This document shows positions 16,723 to 24,102 of a DNA stretch of 26,959 bases, piece after piece. Each line of letters begins with the position of its first letter. The first letter of the stretch is position 1. The stretch is from positions 1-26,959 of IMG/VR virus record IMGVR_UViG_3300005340_000071; one strand, written 5' to 3'. The position numbers and the translations under genes are program-made. The notes below the pieces were generated by a model. That model had not been told where the DNA came from. It ran no database searches and worked only from the letters and a program-made list of their open reading frames with translations. This stretch comes from a virus.

Positions 16723-19566
16723 ATGGCTTCCCAATCATTTTGGAAATACGACATGGAGTGGCCTGCGTATGCGACAGACCTCGACGTGGAGCGATTTATG
16801 ATACGACAAGGGAAGAATTTATTTCAGCACTTTAGAGCATTGCATTCGATAATCTGGGAAAGTGACGAGCATAACAAGTGGAGCGACCTCGCGCTGAAAG
16901 AATTCACGGATTGCATGGAATTCCGCAAGCGCGGCATGGTCGGCCTGCTCGGCCCCGGCAGCAGCGGCAAGACGTATTACGCGAGCAAATTCGTGCTGTC
17001 GCATTACTTTGTTTACCCGGAAGAAACGACAATCCTGCTGACGACGACCACGGTGCAAAAGCTCGACCTCGGCATTCTCGGAGAAGTGAAGAAGCTCCAC
17101 AAACAAGCCAAGGCGCGATGGGAAGAACTGCCAGGTGTGCCGCTAGATTACAAACGCTGCATTATCACCGACCGAAGCGAAGACGGCGAAACGCGGGATT
17201 TCAGGAACGGCGTGATAGGAATTGCGTGTTTTTTGCCGGGCACTTTAGTTGACACTCCGAGCGGCCCAAAGTCCATCGAAACCCTGCGCGTTGGAGACAA
17301 GGTTTTCAATGCCGCTGGCATCGGAACCATTACCGAGACGCACACAAGAATGGTTGACCGAGCATTCCGAGTTCACTTGTCGGACGGCCGGACGATAGAT
17401 TGCACAGAGGAACATCCGTTTTTTACGCAACGAGGATGGATGAAAGTACGTGACTTGCGGACTTCCGATAGGGTATTCTCGGCGTATGAAACGATGCGCC
17501 TCTTGCGGGGGAGATTTAGGACAAGGTTATCCAAACCGAAAATACTGCTCAGAAACTTGCGCCATTCATTTGCCGGAACAAAATTGCGTTCAATGCGGAG
17601 AATCTTTTCTGCCGTGGCGAACTTTTGGGAAAAGTGCTTACACTCATCGTTTTTGCAGCACGTCATGTGCGGGCCGATGGGCAGCGGAGCACAAGGAATG
17701 CGTCAAGAAAATCTCAAAGGCGTGCAAACATTGTGGACGCAAAATGGAAGCAACACACTACAACCGAGATTTTTGTTCGGTGGAATGCCGCAATCGCCCG
17801 GAGACGATGCCATGTCAAAAATGCGGAAAGGCTTTCATCTCCATAAGGGAATCTCCGAAGAAACCGAGAAGTCGTTTTTGCAGTATGTCTTGCAGGCTGA
17901 AATGGATTTCCAAGAGACACCATCGAAAGGGGATTGTCCCGACACCAGAAGAATTGTTGATTTGGAAAATTTTCCCGCAATCAACGTGGAATCATTATAT
18001 CAGGAGCGGGTTTCTCAAAGCCGACGGAAGGAGGCACGGTTACAAGGTGGACATTGCGTTTCCGAAGTTGAAACTGGGCGTGGAAATAGATGGCGGAGTT
18101 CACAGAATTCCGAAGGTTGCCGCCAAGGACAGGAAACGGGACAATCGCCTCAAGGAACTTGGGTGGACCGTGTTGAGATTCTCGAACAAGCAGGCGATGA
18201 ACGATACAGCGAAAGTGACGGAGGTTATCGAGTACACAATCTCGAAGTTACAGGCCACCCCAGCTACTCGGTCAACGGCGTAATCGTTCACAACTGCTAT
18301 AAAGGCGAGCACTGGGTTGGCATCGGTCCGTTCGTCGGAATCAAAAACAAGTGGGTGTTCCTCGTCGCTGACGAATGCAGCCTCATGGATATTTCGTATC
18401 TTCGCGCCACGTCTAACCTGGATAAGAACGAGCGATTTTTCTTTATCCCGATTGCAAATCCGGTGAATGGGGAGCATTCGCCTATGGGCCAGTCATGCGA
18501 ACCGGAGCTTGGCTGGGGAAGCGTGCGCGACATCACCAAGACGACGATTTGGCCAACGAAGTACGCCAAAGGAAAATGCATCAACTTCGTCGGCACCGAT
18601 TCGCCGAATTTCGATGGCAATGGCAAGCATTACCCGTTTCTGATCGACCAAGAGCGCATTGATTCGACGCTCCGTTTCTATGGTCCGCATAGCGAAGAAT
18701 TTTGCGCGATGTGTTTGGGTGTTATGCGCCCCGGCGAGGACTCGCAGCGCGTGCTGACCAAACAGCTTTGCATGATCCACAAGGCTTTCGAGAAAGCGAC
18801 GTGGAAAGGCGTGAAGCGCACGAAAATCTACAGCATAGATGCCGCGTACGGAGGGGACCGATGCGTCGGGGGCTGGATCGAATTCGGCGAAGACCCAGAC
18901 GGACATCAAATCGTGCGCGTGGAGAAGCCGCACGTCATCAAGATCGGTATGAAGCGCGGCGCGGAGCCGGAGGATGAAATTGCGGAGCATGTGCGCGATG
19001 ATTGTCTGCGCGAAGCTATTCCGGTCGAGAACATCTTCTACGATTCAACCGGACGCGGCACCTTGGGCGCAGCTTTTGCCCGCGTGTTCGGAAATGTCAT
19101 ACCCGTTCCCTGTGAATTTGGAGGACGACCATCAACGAGGCCGGTACGTCTGGACCTTTACATCGTGGACGCGACGAATCAGCGCAGATTGAAGCGTTGC
19201 GACGAGGAATATCAAAAGCGCGTGAGCGAATTCTGGTTTGCGGTGCGTTGGCTGGTTGAAAGCGAGCAGTTGCGTGAATTGCCAGAATCGGTCGCCAACG
19301 AGTTTTACATGCGTGAATGGGGATACGTCGGCAACAACAAACGCGACGTGGAGCCGAAGGAGAAAACCAAGCAACGCCTCGGGCGCTCGCCTGACGAAGC
19401 CGATTGGCTGGCGACGGCGGTGGAAGGCGCTCGCCAGCGCGGGTTGCAAATCCAAAAACTCGGCGCGGACAAGTTCACCGAAGGCGGCGGCAAATCCTGG
19501 CTCGCGGACCTGAACGCCAAGCATTACGCGCTGATTCAGTCCATGCGTCTCAAGACTGCGGCTTGA
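16723..19566 (+). CDS. terL: Phage terminase large subunit interrupted by an intein
   Basis: 947 residues, of which 591 would remain after splicing. Walker A GPGSSGKT is at residues 77-84; the Walker B strand WVFLVADE is at 544-551, after the intein. The C-terminal RNase H-like nuclease has candidate metal-binding acids at D706 (YSIDAAYGGDR), D774 (IFYDSTGRG) and D891/D894 (SPDEADWLA). Terminases cut concatemeric phage DNA and drive it through the portal, which is encoded 2.2 kb downstream. The intein (Cys169 to Asn524) splits the ATPase between Walker A and Walker B, so the enzyme would be inactive until spliced. The start ATG has no clear Shine-Dalgarno sequence; no upstream in-frame alternative looks better. 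No small terminase subunit was recognised nearby. Confidence 0.95.
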   Translation: MASQSFWKYDMEWPAYATDLDVERFMIRQGKNLFQHFRALHSIIWESDEHNKWSDLALKEFTDCMEFRKRGMVGLLGPGSSGKTYYASKFVLSHYFVYPEETTILLTTTTVQKLDLGILGEVKKLHKQAKARWEELPGVPLDYKRCIITDRSEDGETRDFRNGVIGIACFLPGTLVDTPSGPKSIETLRVGDKVFNAAGIGTITETHTRMVDRAFRVHLSDGRTIDCTEEHPFFTQRGWMKVRDLRTSDRVFSAYETMRLLRGRFRTRLSKPKILLRNLRHSFAGTKLRSMRRIFSAVANFWEKCLHSSFLQHVMCGPMGSGAQGMRQENLKGVQTLWTQNGSNTLQPRFLFGGMPQSPGDDAMSKMRKGFHLHKGISEETEKSFLQYVLQAEMDFQETPSKGDCPDTRRIVDLENFPAINVESLYQERVSQSRRKEARLQGGHCVSEVETGRGNRWRSSQNSEGCRQGQETGQSPQGTWVDRVEILEQAGDERYSESDGGYRVHNLEVTGHPSYSVNGVIVHNCYKGEHWVGIGPFVGIKNKWVFLVADECSLMDISYLRATSNLDKNERFFFIPIANPVNGEHSPMGQSCEPELGWGSVRDITKTTIWPTKYAKGKCINFVGTDSPNFDGNGKHYPFLIDQERIDSTLRFYGPHSEEFCAMCLGVMRPGEDSQRVLTKQLCMIHKAFEKATWKGVKRTKIYSIDAAYGGDRCVGGWIEFGEDPDGHQIVRVEKPHVIKIGMKRGAEPEDEIAEHVRDDCLREAIPVENIFYDSTGRGTLGAAFARVFGNVIPVPCEFGGRPSTRPVRLDLYIVDATNQRRLKRCDEEYQKRVSEFWFAVRWLVESEQLRELPESVANEFYMREWGYVGNNKRDVEPKEKTKQRLGRSPDEADWLATAVEGARQRGLQIQKLGADKFTEGGGKSWLADLNAKHYALIQSMRLKTAA
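17227..18294 (+). mobile_element. Intein in the terminase ATPase domain
   Basis: Begins at Cys1 (TGT at 17227) with the block A sequence CFLPGTLVDTPSGPKSIETL. Block B is CTEEHPFF, giving Thr60 and His63 of the intein. Block F/G reads RVHNLEVTGHPSYSVNGV and ends VHN at intein residues 354-356, with the block F His at 344; the next extein residue is Cys. All residues normally needed for splicing are therefore present. The splicing domain is about the first 95 and last 30 residues. The ~230 residues between show no LAGLIDADG or HNH motif, because the nuclease lies in another reading frame of the same DNA. Splicing would join GVIGIA to CYKGEHW. Confidence 0.9.
17486..18283 (+). CDS. Vsr/DUF559-like homing endonuclease nested out of frame in the intein
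   Basis: An ORF in the +1 frame relative to terminase, 265 codons from the ATG at 17486 (MKRCASCGGDLGQGY); a GTG at 17450 is the only upstream alternative, because a TGA at 17441 closes the frame. Four Cys-rich treble-clef-like units come first: CASC...CSETC, CVQC...CSTSC, CKHC...CSVEC and CQKC...CSMSC. The C-terminal nuclease has HGYKVDIAFPKLKLGVEIDG, then GVHRIPK and KDRKRDNRLKELGWTVLRFS, with D189, E200, D202, H206 and D215 as candidate catalytic residues. This fits the Vsr-like/EDxHD endonucleases known from split-intein fractured genes. The last helix lies over the intein block F coding sequence. Ribosome binding site is weak. Zinc spacing matches the HNH gene at 8526. Confidence 0.85.
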   Translation: MKRCASCGGDLGQGYPNRKYCSETCAIHLPEQNCVQCGESFLPWRTFGKSAYTHRFCSTSCAGRWAAEHKECVKKISKACKHCGRKMEATHYNRDFCSVECRNRPETMPCQKCGKAFISIRESPKKPRSRFCSMSCRLKWISKRHHRKGIVPTPEELLIWKIFPQSTWNHYIRSGFLKADGRRHGYKVDIAFPKLKLGVEIDGGVHRIPKVAAKDRKRDNRLKELGWTVLRFSNKQAMNDTAKVTEVIEYTISKLQATPATRSTA

Positions 19567-19599
19567 CCTTTGGACGCAACGGGGCGATAAGGCGTCCGT

Positions 19600-20259
19600 A
19601 TGCCGCTGCGAACAATGACCACAATTCCACCGGGCGGGTGGATATTTGAACAGACCGTCGATGGCAAACCGACAAAGAAATTCAAGTCGATGGGTCTCGT
19701 GTGGGAACTCGCAAGAAACATCGCTGATTTCCGGGCCGGCAACGGGCTTCCAAGAGCTACGCCCAAAGAAGCACTTCACGACATCGAGGAAGCCACCTGC
19801 GTTCGACTGCACAATGACCCAGCGTGGTGTATAAAAAAAAAGACCAGCACAGTGCGACCAGCACTCGACCACCGGTCAAAAAATGCAAATCTTGTGGACG
19901 GCGCTAAAACGCTCGTCGAATGGTTGGGTTCGGGAGCAGAATCGGTGGACATTCCAATCGCTCAAGCTCGCGCCAACGTCTGTTTGAAGTGCGACCGCAA
20001 TAAAGATGGTCACAGTTTGCTAAAACTCACCGGATCACTCGTCCGTACCATCGCGGAGCAAATGCAAGTGAAATCAGAAAAACGACTTCGCGTTGAAGGC
20101 GAGGAAAAACTTCACGTTTGCAGCGTGTGTGACTGTGTAATTTCCTTGAAAATTTGGCTCAAACCCGACATTCTTGCGGAGCGCACATCACAGGCAGTCC
20201 TGAATGATTTGCCTGAGTGGTGTTGGTTAAAAAACGAATTGAGGACTCCGCTTCAATGA
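19600..20259 (+). CDS. Cys-rich hypothetical protein downstream of terminase
   Basis: 219 residues from the ATG at 19600, with AAGG 7 nt upstream; a second ATG at 19615 (MTTIPPGGWIFEQ) is possible. The second half contains paired cysteines, ARANVCLKCDRN and LHVCSVCDC, then VISLKIWLKP and a late PEWCWLKNEL. This looks like a zinc-binding fold. Similar Cys-patterned proteins are common next to terminases in environmental phages, without a known role; that resemblance is from memory. It follows terminase by 33 bp and overlaps the HNH gene by ATGA, so it is in the same transcript. No catalytic motif is visible. Confidence 0.65.
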   Translation: MPLRTMTTIPPGGWIFEQTVDGKPTKKFKSMGLVWELARNIADFRAGNGLPRATPKEALHDIEEATCVRLHNDPAWCIKKKTSTVRPALDHRSKNANLVDGAKTLVEWLGSGAESVDIPIAQARANVCLKCDRNKDGHSLLKLTGSLVRTIAEQMQVKSEKRLRVEGEEKLHVCSVCDCVISLKIWLKPDILAERTSQAVLNDLPEWCWLKNELRTPLQ

Positions 20260-20819
20260 AGACAAACGCCAAAGAAAGAGCACGTCAAAAAGCATGGCGT
20301 GCTGCTCATCCAGACTATCAACGGGATTACGATACCAAACACAATTACGGCAAACTTTGGCGAGCATCACATCCCGGATATTTTAAGAACTGGAGCAAAG
20401 TACATCCGGGATATTTTAATCAGAGAACGCCACAAGGTACACCAAGCGAAACTACAAAAGCCAAACGAGCCGAGTTATCTAAGCGATGGCGCGAAAATCA
20501 CCGAGAGCGCATCTTTCTGAAAAACCGAAAACGTCGCGCTCTGCAACGTGGAGCTACCGTTAATTTAACGGGTATACGTGAGTTTGTCCGGTCAGTGAAA
20601 AGCAAGCCGTTTGCATTCTGCTATTACTGCGATTCCAAGATTTCAACAACGAAGTTTCGGGCGCTTCACTTTGACCACATTATACCACTTTCAAAAGGGG
20701 GCGCTCATGCTGTCGAAAATCTGTGCGTTTGCTGCGAACCTTGCAATTGTAGTAAGAACGCTAAACCGCTTGCAGAATGGCTCAAAACATTAACTGGACA
20801 ACAATTACTCACTCTATGA
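20256..20819 (+). CDS. HNH endonuclease (homing type)
   Basis: 187 residues from the ATG at 20256, which overlaps the upstream TGA. The first ~110 residues are basic and rich in aromatic/His repeats (WRAAHPDYQRDY, WRASHPGYFKNW, then KVHPGYFNQ), probably DNA-contacting helices. The C-terminal HNH domain reads CYYCDSKISTTKFRALHFDH, then IIPLSKGGAHAVENLCVCCE and PCNCSKNAKPLAEW: two Cys pairs flanking the DHIIP strand and the final Asn. Its own stop overlaps the next start (ATGA at 20816). The gene is thus coupled on both sides inside the packaging operon, consistent with a domesticated or recently inserted selfish gene. Confidence 0.85.
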   Translation: MKTNAKERARQKAWRAAHPDYQRDYDTKHNYGKLWRASHPGYFKNWSKVHPGYFNQRTPQGTPSETTKAKRAELSKRWRENHRERIFLKNRKRRALQRGATVNLTGIREFVRSVKSKPFAFCYYCDSKISTTKFRALHFDHIIPLSKGGAHAVENLCVCCEPCNCSKNAKPLAEWLKTLTGQQLLTL

Positions 20820-21799
20820 CACCACTCCTCGTAACTCTCCCCACGCACCCTGGCGACATCGAACAATCCGAAACGTTGGTCAAATGGATCGTGGAACTCG
20901 GCCCCGTCCGAGACCACAGTCTGTTGATCGGCGCAGACAGCGAGATACCGCAAGAGCGCGTGAAAGCGCTGATGGAAATTGCGCGACCGGCGTTTCACAA
21001 CGTCCGCGCCATGAGCATAAACGTCGGCGTCAAGGGCTGGCCATTGGCGGCGAACCTCACATTCCGCGCCGTCGCCCGACAAGTTTACGAGCTTTGCAAG
21101 CTGCCGTGGCTTTTATTAGAGCCAGATTCTATCCCCTTGCGTGCGGACTGGCTGAACATGCTGGCCGACGAGTACTCGAAATCGCCGAAGCCATTCATGG
21201 GATCGCTGATGGACAACGAATCAGCGGCGGAAGGCTTGCCGAAGAAATATCTTTCAGCCATTGGGATTTATCCGCAGAACGCATACGTTCGCTTAGGCGA
21301 GCTGTGGAAAGATGCGCGATTCACTGGGCCGGTGAAGCCGGCGAAGATGGGCGTGGCGCAGTTCCAAAGCACGGTGCGGGCGTACGATATGATCGCGGCG
21401 GAATTCCTCGTGCCGAGAGCGCAGCACACGAATCTAATTCACTCACACTGGGGACCGGATTACAACACACCGCCGTTGTTCGTGCCGCAACGCACCGAAG
21501 CCAGCCCGCCGAACGCGGTTACGGTGGACTTCATCAAAAAGGACGCAGTGCTGTTCCACCGCGTCAAAGCCATCGAAGATTTCCTCGCGCTCTGGCGCGT
21601 GCGAATGGGCTTCAAGGAAGCATTGGCTGCTGAGACAGGAAAAGGATTGGAACGCACCGTTATCACACCGGAAATGGTGAAGGAACTTGCGGCTACATCT
21701 TCTGAATTGCCAAAGATCGAATCGCCTGCCGCACCTCCCAAACGACGCGGCAACCCGAATTGGCAAAAGAAACAACGCGAGCCGATGGCTATGATATGA
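20816..21799 (+). CDS. Glycosyltransferase-like (GT-A fold) protein
   Basis: 327 residues from the ATG at 20816 (MTPLLVTLPTHPGD), overlapping the HNH stop; a further ATG at 20777 lies inside the HNH gene and is disfavoured. A first strand and helix (TPLLVTLPTHPGDIEQSETL) and an acidic motif, WLLLEPDSIPLRADWL (about residues 100-115), resemble the GT-A metal site, with EPDS in the DxD place. A later HSHWGPDYN is seen, and the C-terminus is Pro/Lys-rich. Similar proteins occur near phage portal genes. A nucleotide-sugar transferase is likely, but the acceptor is unknown. It may act with the glycosyltransferases at the left edge. Confidence 0.55.
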   Translation: MTPLLVTLPTHPGDIEQSETLVKWIVELGPVRDHSLLIGADSEIPQERVKALMEIARPAFHNVRAMSINVGVKGWPLAANLTFRAVARQVYELCKLPWLLLEPDSIPLRADWLNMLADEYSKSPKPFMGSLMDNESAAEGLPKKYLSAIGIYPQNAYVRLGELWKDARFTGPVKPAKMGVAQFQSTVRAYDMIAAEFLVPRAQHTNLIHSHWGPDYNTPPLFVPQRTEASPPNAVTVDFIKKDAVLFHRVKAIEDFLALWRVRMGFKEALAAETGKGLERTVITPEMVKELAATSSELPKIESPAAPPKRRGNPNWQKKQREPMAMI

Positions 21800-24102
21800 G
21801 TGCCAGCGCCGCCAAGGTATCTGAAATTGTAAATGATATGAAGCGCGCGGACGAGTACCGCGCTCCGAATCGCGCTCTCATTCAAAAACAGATGAACGGG
21901 GAGGCTCCGCTCACTGACCAGCAGATGCGGGAAAATAAAATCGAGGTCAATTTCAACACCAAAACCGGCACAAATCTTCTCGCGCAGGCAAACCGCCAGT
22001 GGTGCAATGCCTTCCTCAAGACCGCCCAGTACTTCCATGTCACGGTGGAAGACGCTCCAGTGGACAAGTCGATGGAATGGAGTCAAAAGATAACGAAAGA
22101 GGCGAACCGACCGCTCAAACGCAGCCGCGATTATTACCAACTCGTGCGTGAGACAGGCGCGGGTGTGATGCTGACCGGCGTGGGCTCAAAGATGTGGACG
22201 CCGTTCGACGATTGCTGGTGCCCGTACTTCATCGCCATCGAAGATTTGCTGGTCCCGACCGTTACGCTGGTGCGAATGGACATGAACCATTTCGCGGTGC
22301 GTCGGCAGATGACGTACTGGGAGCTTTACAGCAAGACGCTGAAGAAAGGCGACAACATCGACCCCGGATGGGCCAAGGGTGTCGTGCGAAACATGCTCAA
22401 TTCAATCAAGGGCAAGACCGTCAGCGACCAGCAATGGGATTGGATCAATGCGCCGGAAAAAATGGCCGAGCTTTACAAGCAAGACGCGACTTACTGGCAG
22501 AGCGATGCAGTGCCGAAGATTCACCTATGGGACTTTTTTTCCAGAGATGAAGAATCCGGTGAATGGAACCTACAAATCATTCCTGACGAGAACTGGACGG
22601 CGACCTACGGCACGGCGAATGAACCGCTCGCGTTCGTATATAACAGCAAGAAGCCGGTGGCTGATAATTTGGACAAGATTCTGCATTGTCAGTTCGGCGA
22701 CGGCAACGTGAAGCCGCCATTTTTCTATCACAGCGTCCGGTCGCTCGCGTGGATGCTCTTTGACTTGTGCCAGATTCAGGACATGGCCCTGTGTCGCTTC
22801 ATCGGAAAAGTCTTTGAGGACATGCTTCTTCTCATGCGCGTCCAAGACCCAGCCGACCGCGCTGCGGTGGACAAGATTCACTTCGGACTGCGTTATGGCC
22901 TATTGCCCGAAGGCGTCGGCTTTGTCACACGCGACCAGCGTTACCAGTTCGACCCGCAACTGAGTCAGATGCTTTTCGCGCAACTCAAGCAGCATATGGG
23001 CGAGAGCGCGTCGAGCTACACCCAGGACATCGACAGCGGCACGGAAAAAGAGAGGACGAAATTCGAGGTGCAGGCGCTCCTAGCGCAGACCAGCGCATTG
23101 CTCAGTTCGCTGCTTAACAACGCCTATATCCAGGCGGAATTTGAGTACCGCGAGATTTGCCGTCGCCTGTGCTTGAAGGGAACTCGCAATGAGGACGCGA
23201 AGATGTTCCAGAAGCGGTGCAAGGAAGCCGGTATTCCTGAGAAATACTTGGACGTAGAACGCTGGGAAATCCGATCCGAGACCGTCATGGGCGGCGGTTC
23301 CAAGCAGCTCGAACTTGCGGCGGCAGACAAGCTAATGAGCGTGCGACAGTTCATGGAGCCGACCGCGCAGCAACGCACCCTGCACAAGCTCGTGCTCGCC
23401 GTAACGGACAGCGCGGCGGAAGCGGACCAGCTCGCGCCGATCAAACCCGACCTAATCACCGATACCGTTTTCGACGCGGCGCTCGCATGGGGTACGTTAA
23501 TGACCGGAGTACCAATGCCCGTGAAGGAAGGCGATTCGCACCGTGAAGTCATCGAGACTTTGCTTCGAATGATGGACATGAAAGTGCAACAGATTGAGCA
23601 GAGCGGAGGCGTCGGCACACCTCAAGACGTGATTGGTTTGACCAATGCAGCGGCTTATGTGAAGCAACACATTGCTTTGCTTGCTCAGGACGAAACAGAG
23701 GCGCAACGAGTAAAACAGTACGGCGACTTCCTCGGCAAGTTGGGCAATAGCGTGAAGGCTTTTGCGCAGCGCCAAGAAGAAATGGCCGCGCAACAGAACG
23801 GGCATCTCGATCCAGAGGTGCAGATGAAGTTGCAAGGCCAAGCCGCGATCACGCAACAAAAACTCGAAGCCAAGGCTGCCTCCGATGCTCAGAAACTCAA
23901 GACAAAGGAAGCGCAAGCACAGATGAAGATGCGTCACGACCTGGAAAAAACAAAAGCAGACCTGTTCAAGACTGGCATGGCCGCTGTTGTTGAGACGCAC
24001 GCCCAACACTCGAAAACCGCAGCCGAAGTCAAAGGAATTAAGGTGAAGGCTGCGGCGGAAGCGGAGGCTGCGAAGAAGAAGGCTTCCGAATCGGCTGAGT
24101 AA
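21796..24102 (+). CDS. Phage portal protein
   Basis: 768 residues from the ATG at 21796, overlapping the upstream stop (ATGA); a TTG at 21760 is in frame but lies inside the upstream gene. Large size, an N-terminal helical region (IVNDMKRADEYRAPNRALIQ), and a central wing/stem-like part with SLAWMLFDLCQIQDMALCRF, then QHMGESASSYTQDIDSGTEK, fit podoviral portals. The C-terminus is a long Ala/Lys/Gln coiled coil (AQAQMKMRHDLEKTKADLF) that probably forms the barrel. It forms the dodecameric ring through which terminase packs DNA. Position after terminase supports the call. Its last 65 bp are covered antisense by an HNH gene. Confidence 0.85.
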   Translation: MSASAAKVSEIVNDMKRADEYRAPNRALIQKQMNGEAPLTDQQMRENKIEVNFNTKTGTNLLAQANRQWCNAFLKTAQYFHVTVEDAPVDKSMEWSQKITKEANRPLKRSRDYYQLVRETGAGVMLTGVGSKMWTPFDDCWCPYFIAIEDLLVPTVTLVRMDMNHFAVRRQMTYWELYSKTLKKGDNIDPGWAKGVVRNMLNSIKGKTVSDQQWDWINAPEKMAELYKQDATYWQSDAVPKIHLWDFFSRDEESGEWNLQIIPDENWTATYGTANEPLAFVYNSKKPVADNLDKILHCQFGDGNVKPPFFYHSVRSLAWMLFDLCQIQDMALCRFIGKVFEDMLLLMRVQDPADRAAVDKIHFGLRYGLLPEGVGFVTRDQRYQFDPQLSQMLFAQLKQHMGESASSYTQDIDSGTEKERTKFEVQALLAQTSALLSSLLNNAYIQAEFEYREICRRLCLKGTRNEDAKMFQKRCKEAGIPEKYLDVERWEIRSETVMGGGSKQLELAAADKLMSVRQFMEPTAQQRTLHKLVLAVTDSAAEADQLAPIKPDLITDTVFDAALAWGTLMTGVPMPVKEGDSHREVIETLLRMMDMKVQQIEQSGGVGTPQDVIGLTNAAAYVKQHIALLAQDETEAQRVKQYGDFLGKLGNSVKAFAQRQEEMAAQQNGHLDPEVQMKLQGQAAITQQKLEAKAASDAQKLKTKEAQAQMKMRHDLEKTKADLFKTGMAAVVETHAQHSKTAAEVKGIKVKAAAEAEAAKKKASESAE

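Noticed and set aside
17227-18294. Simple explanation of the nested endonuclease by two sequencing indels
   Set aside because: A single frame could be rebuilt only by one shift entering and one leaving the nuclease part, and the intein frame would then not need to be stop-free across it. The long open shadow frame makes this less likely, but it cannot be excluded without reads.
19132-19872. Minus-strand frame of 246 codons
   Set aside because: It lies opposite the terminase nuclease domain and the next gene; composition is that of an antisense shadow.
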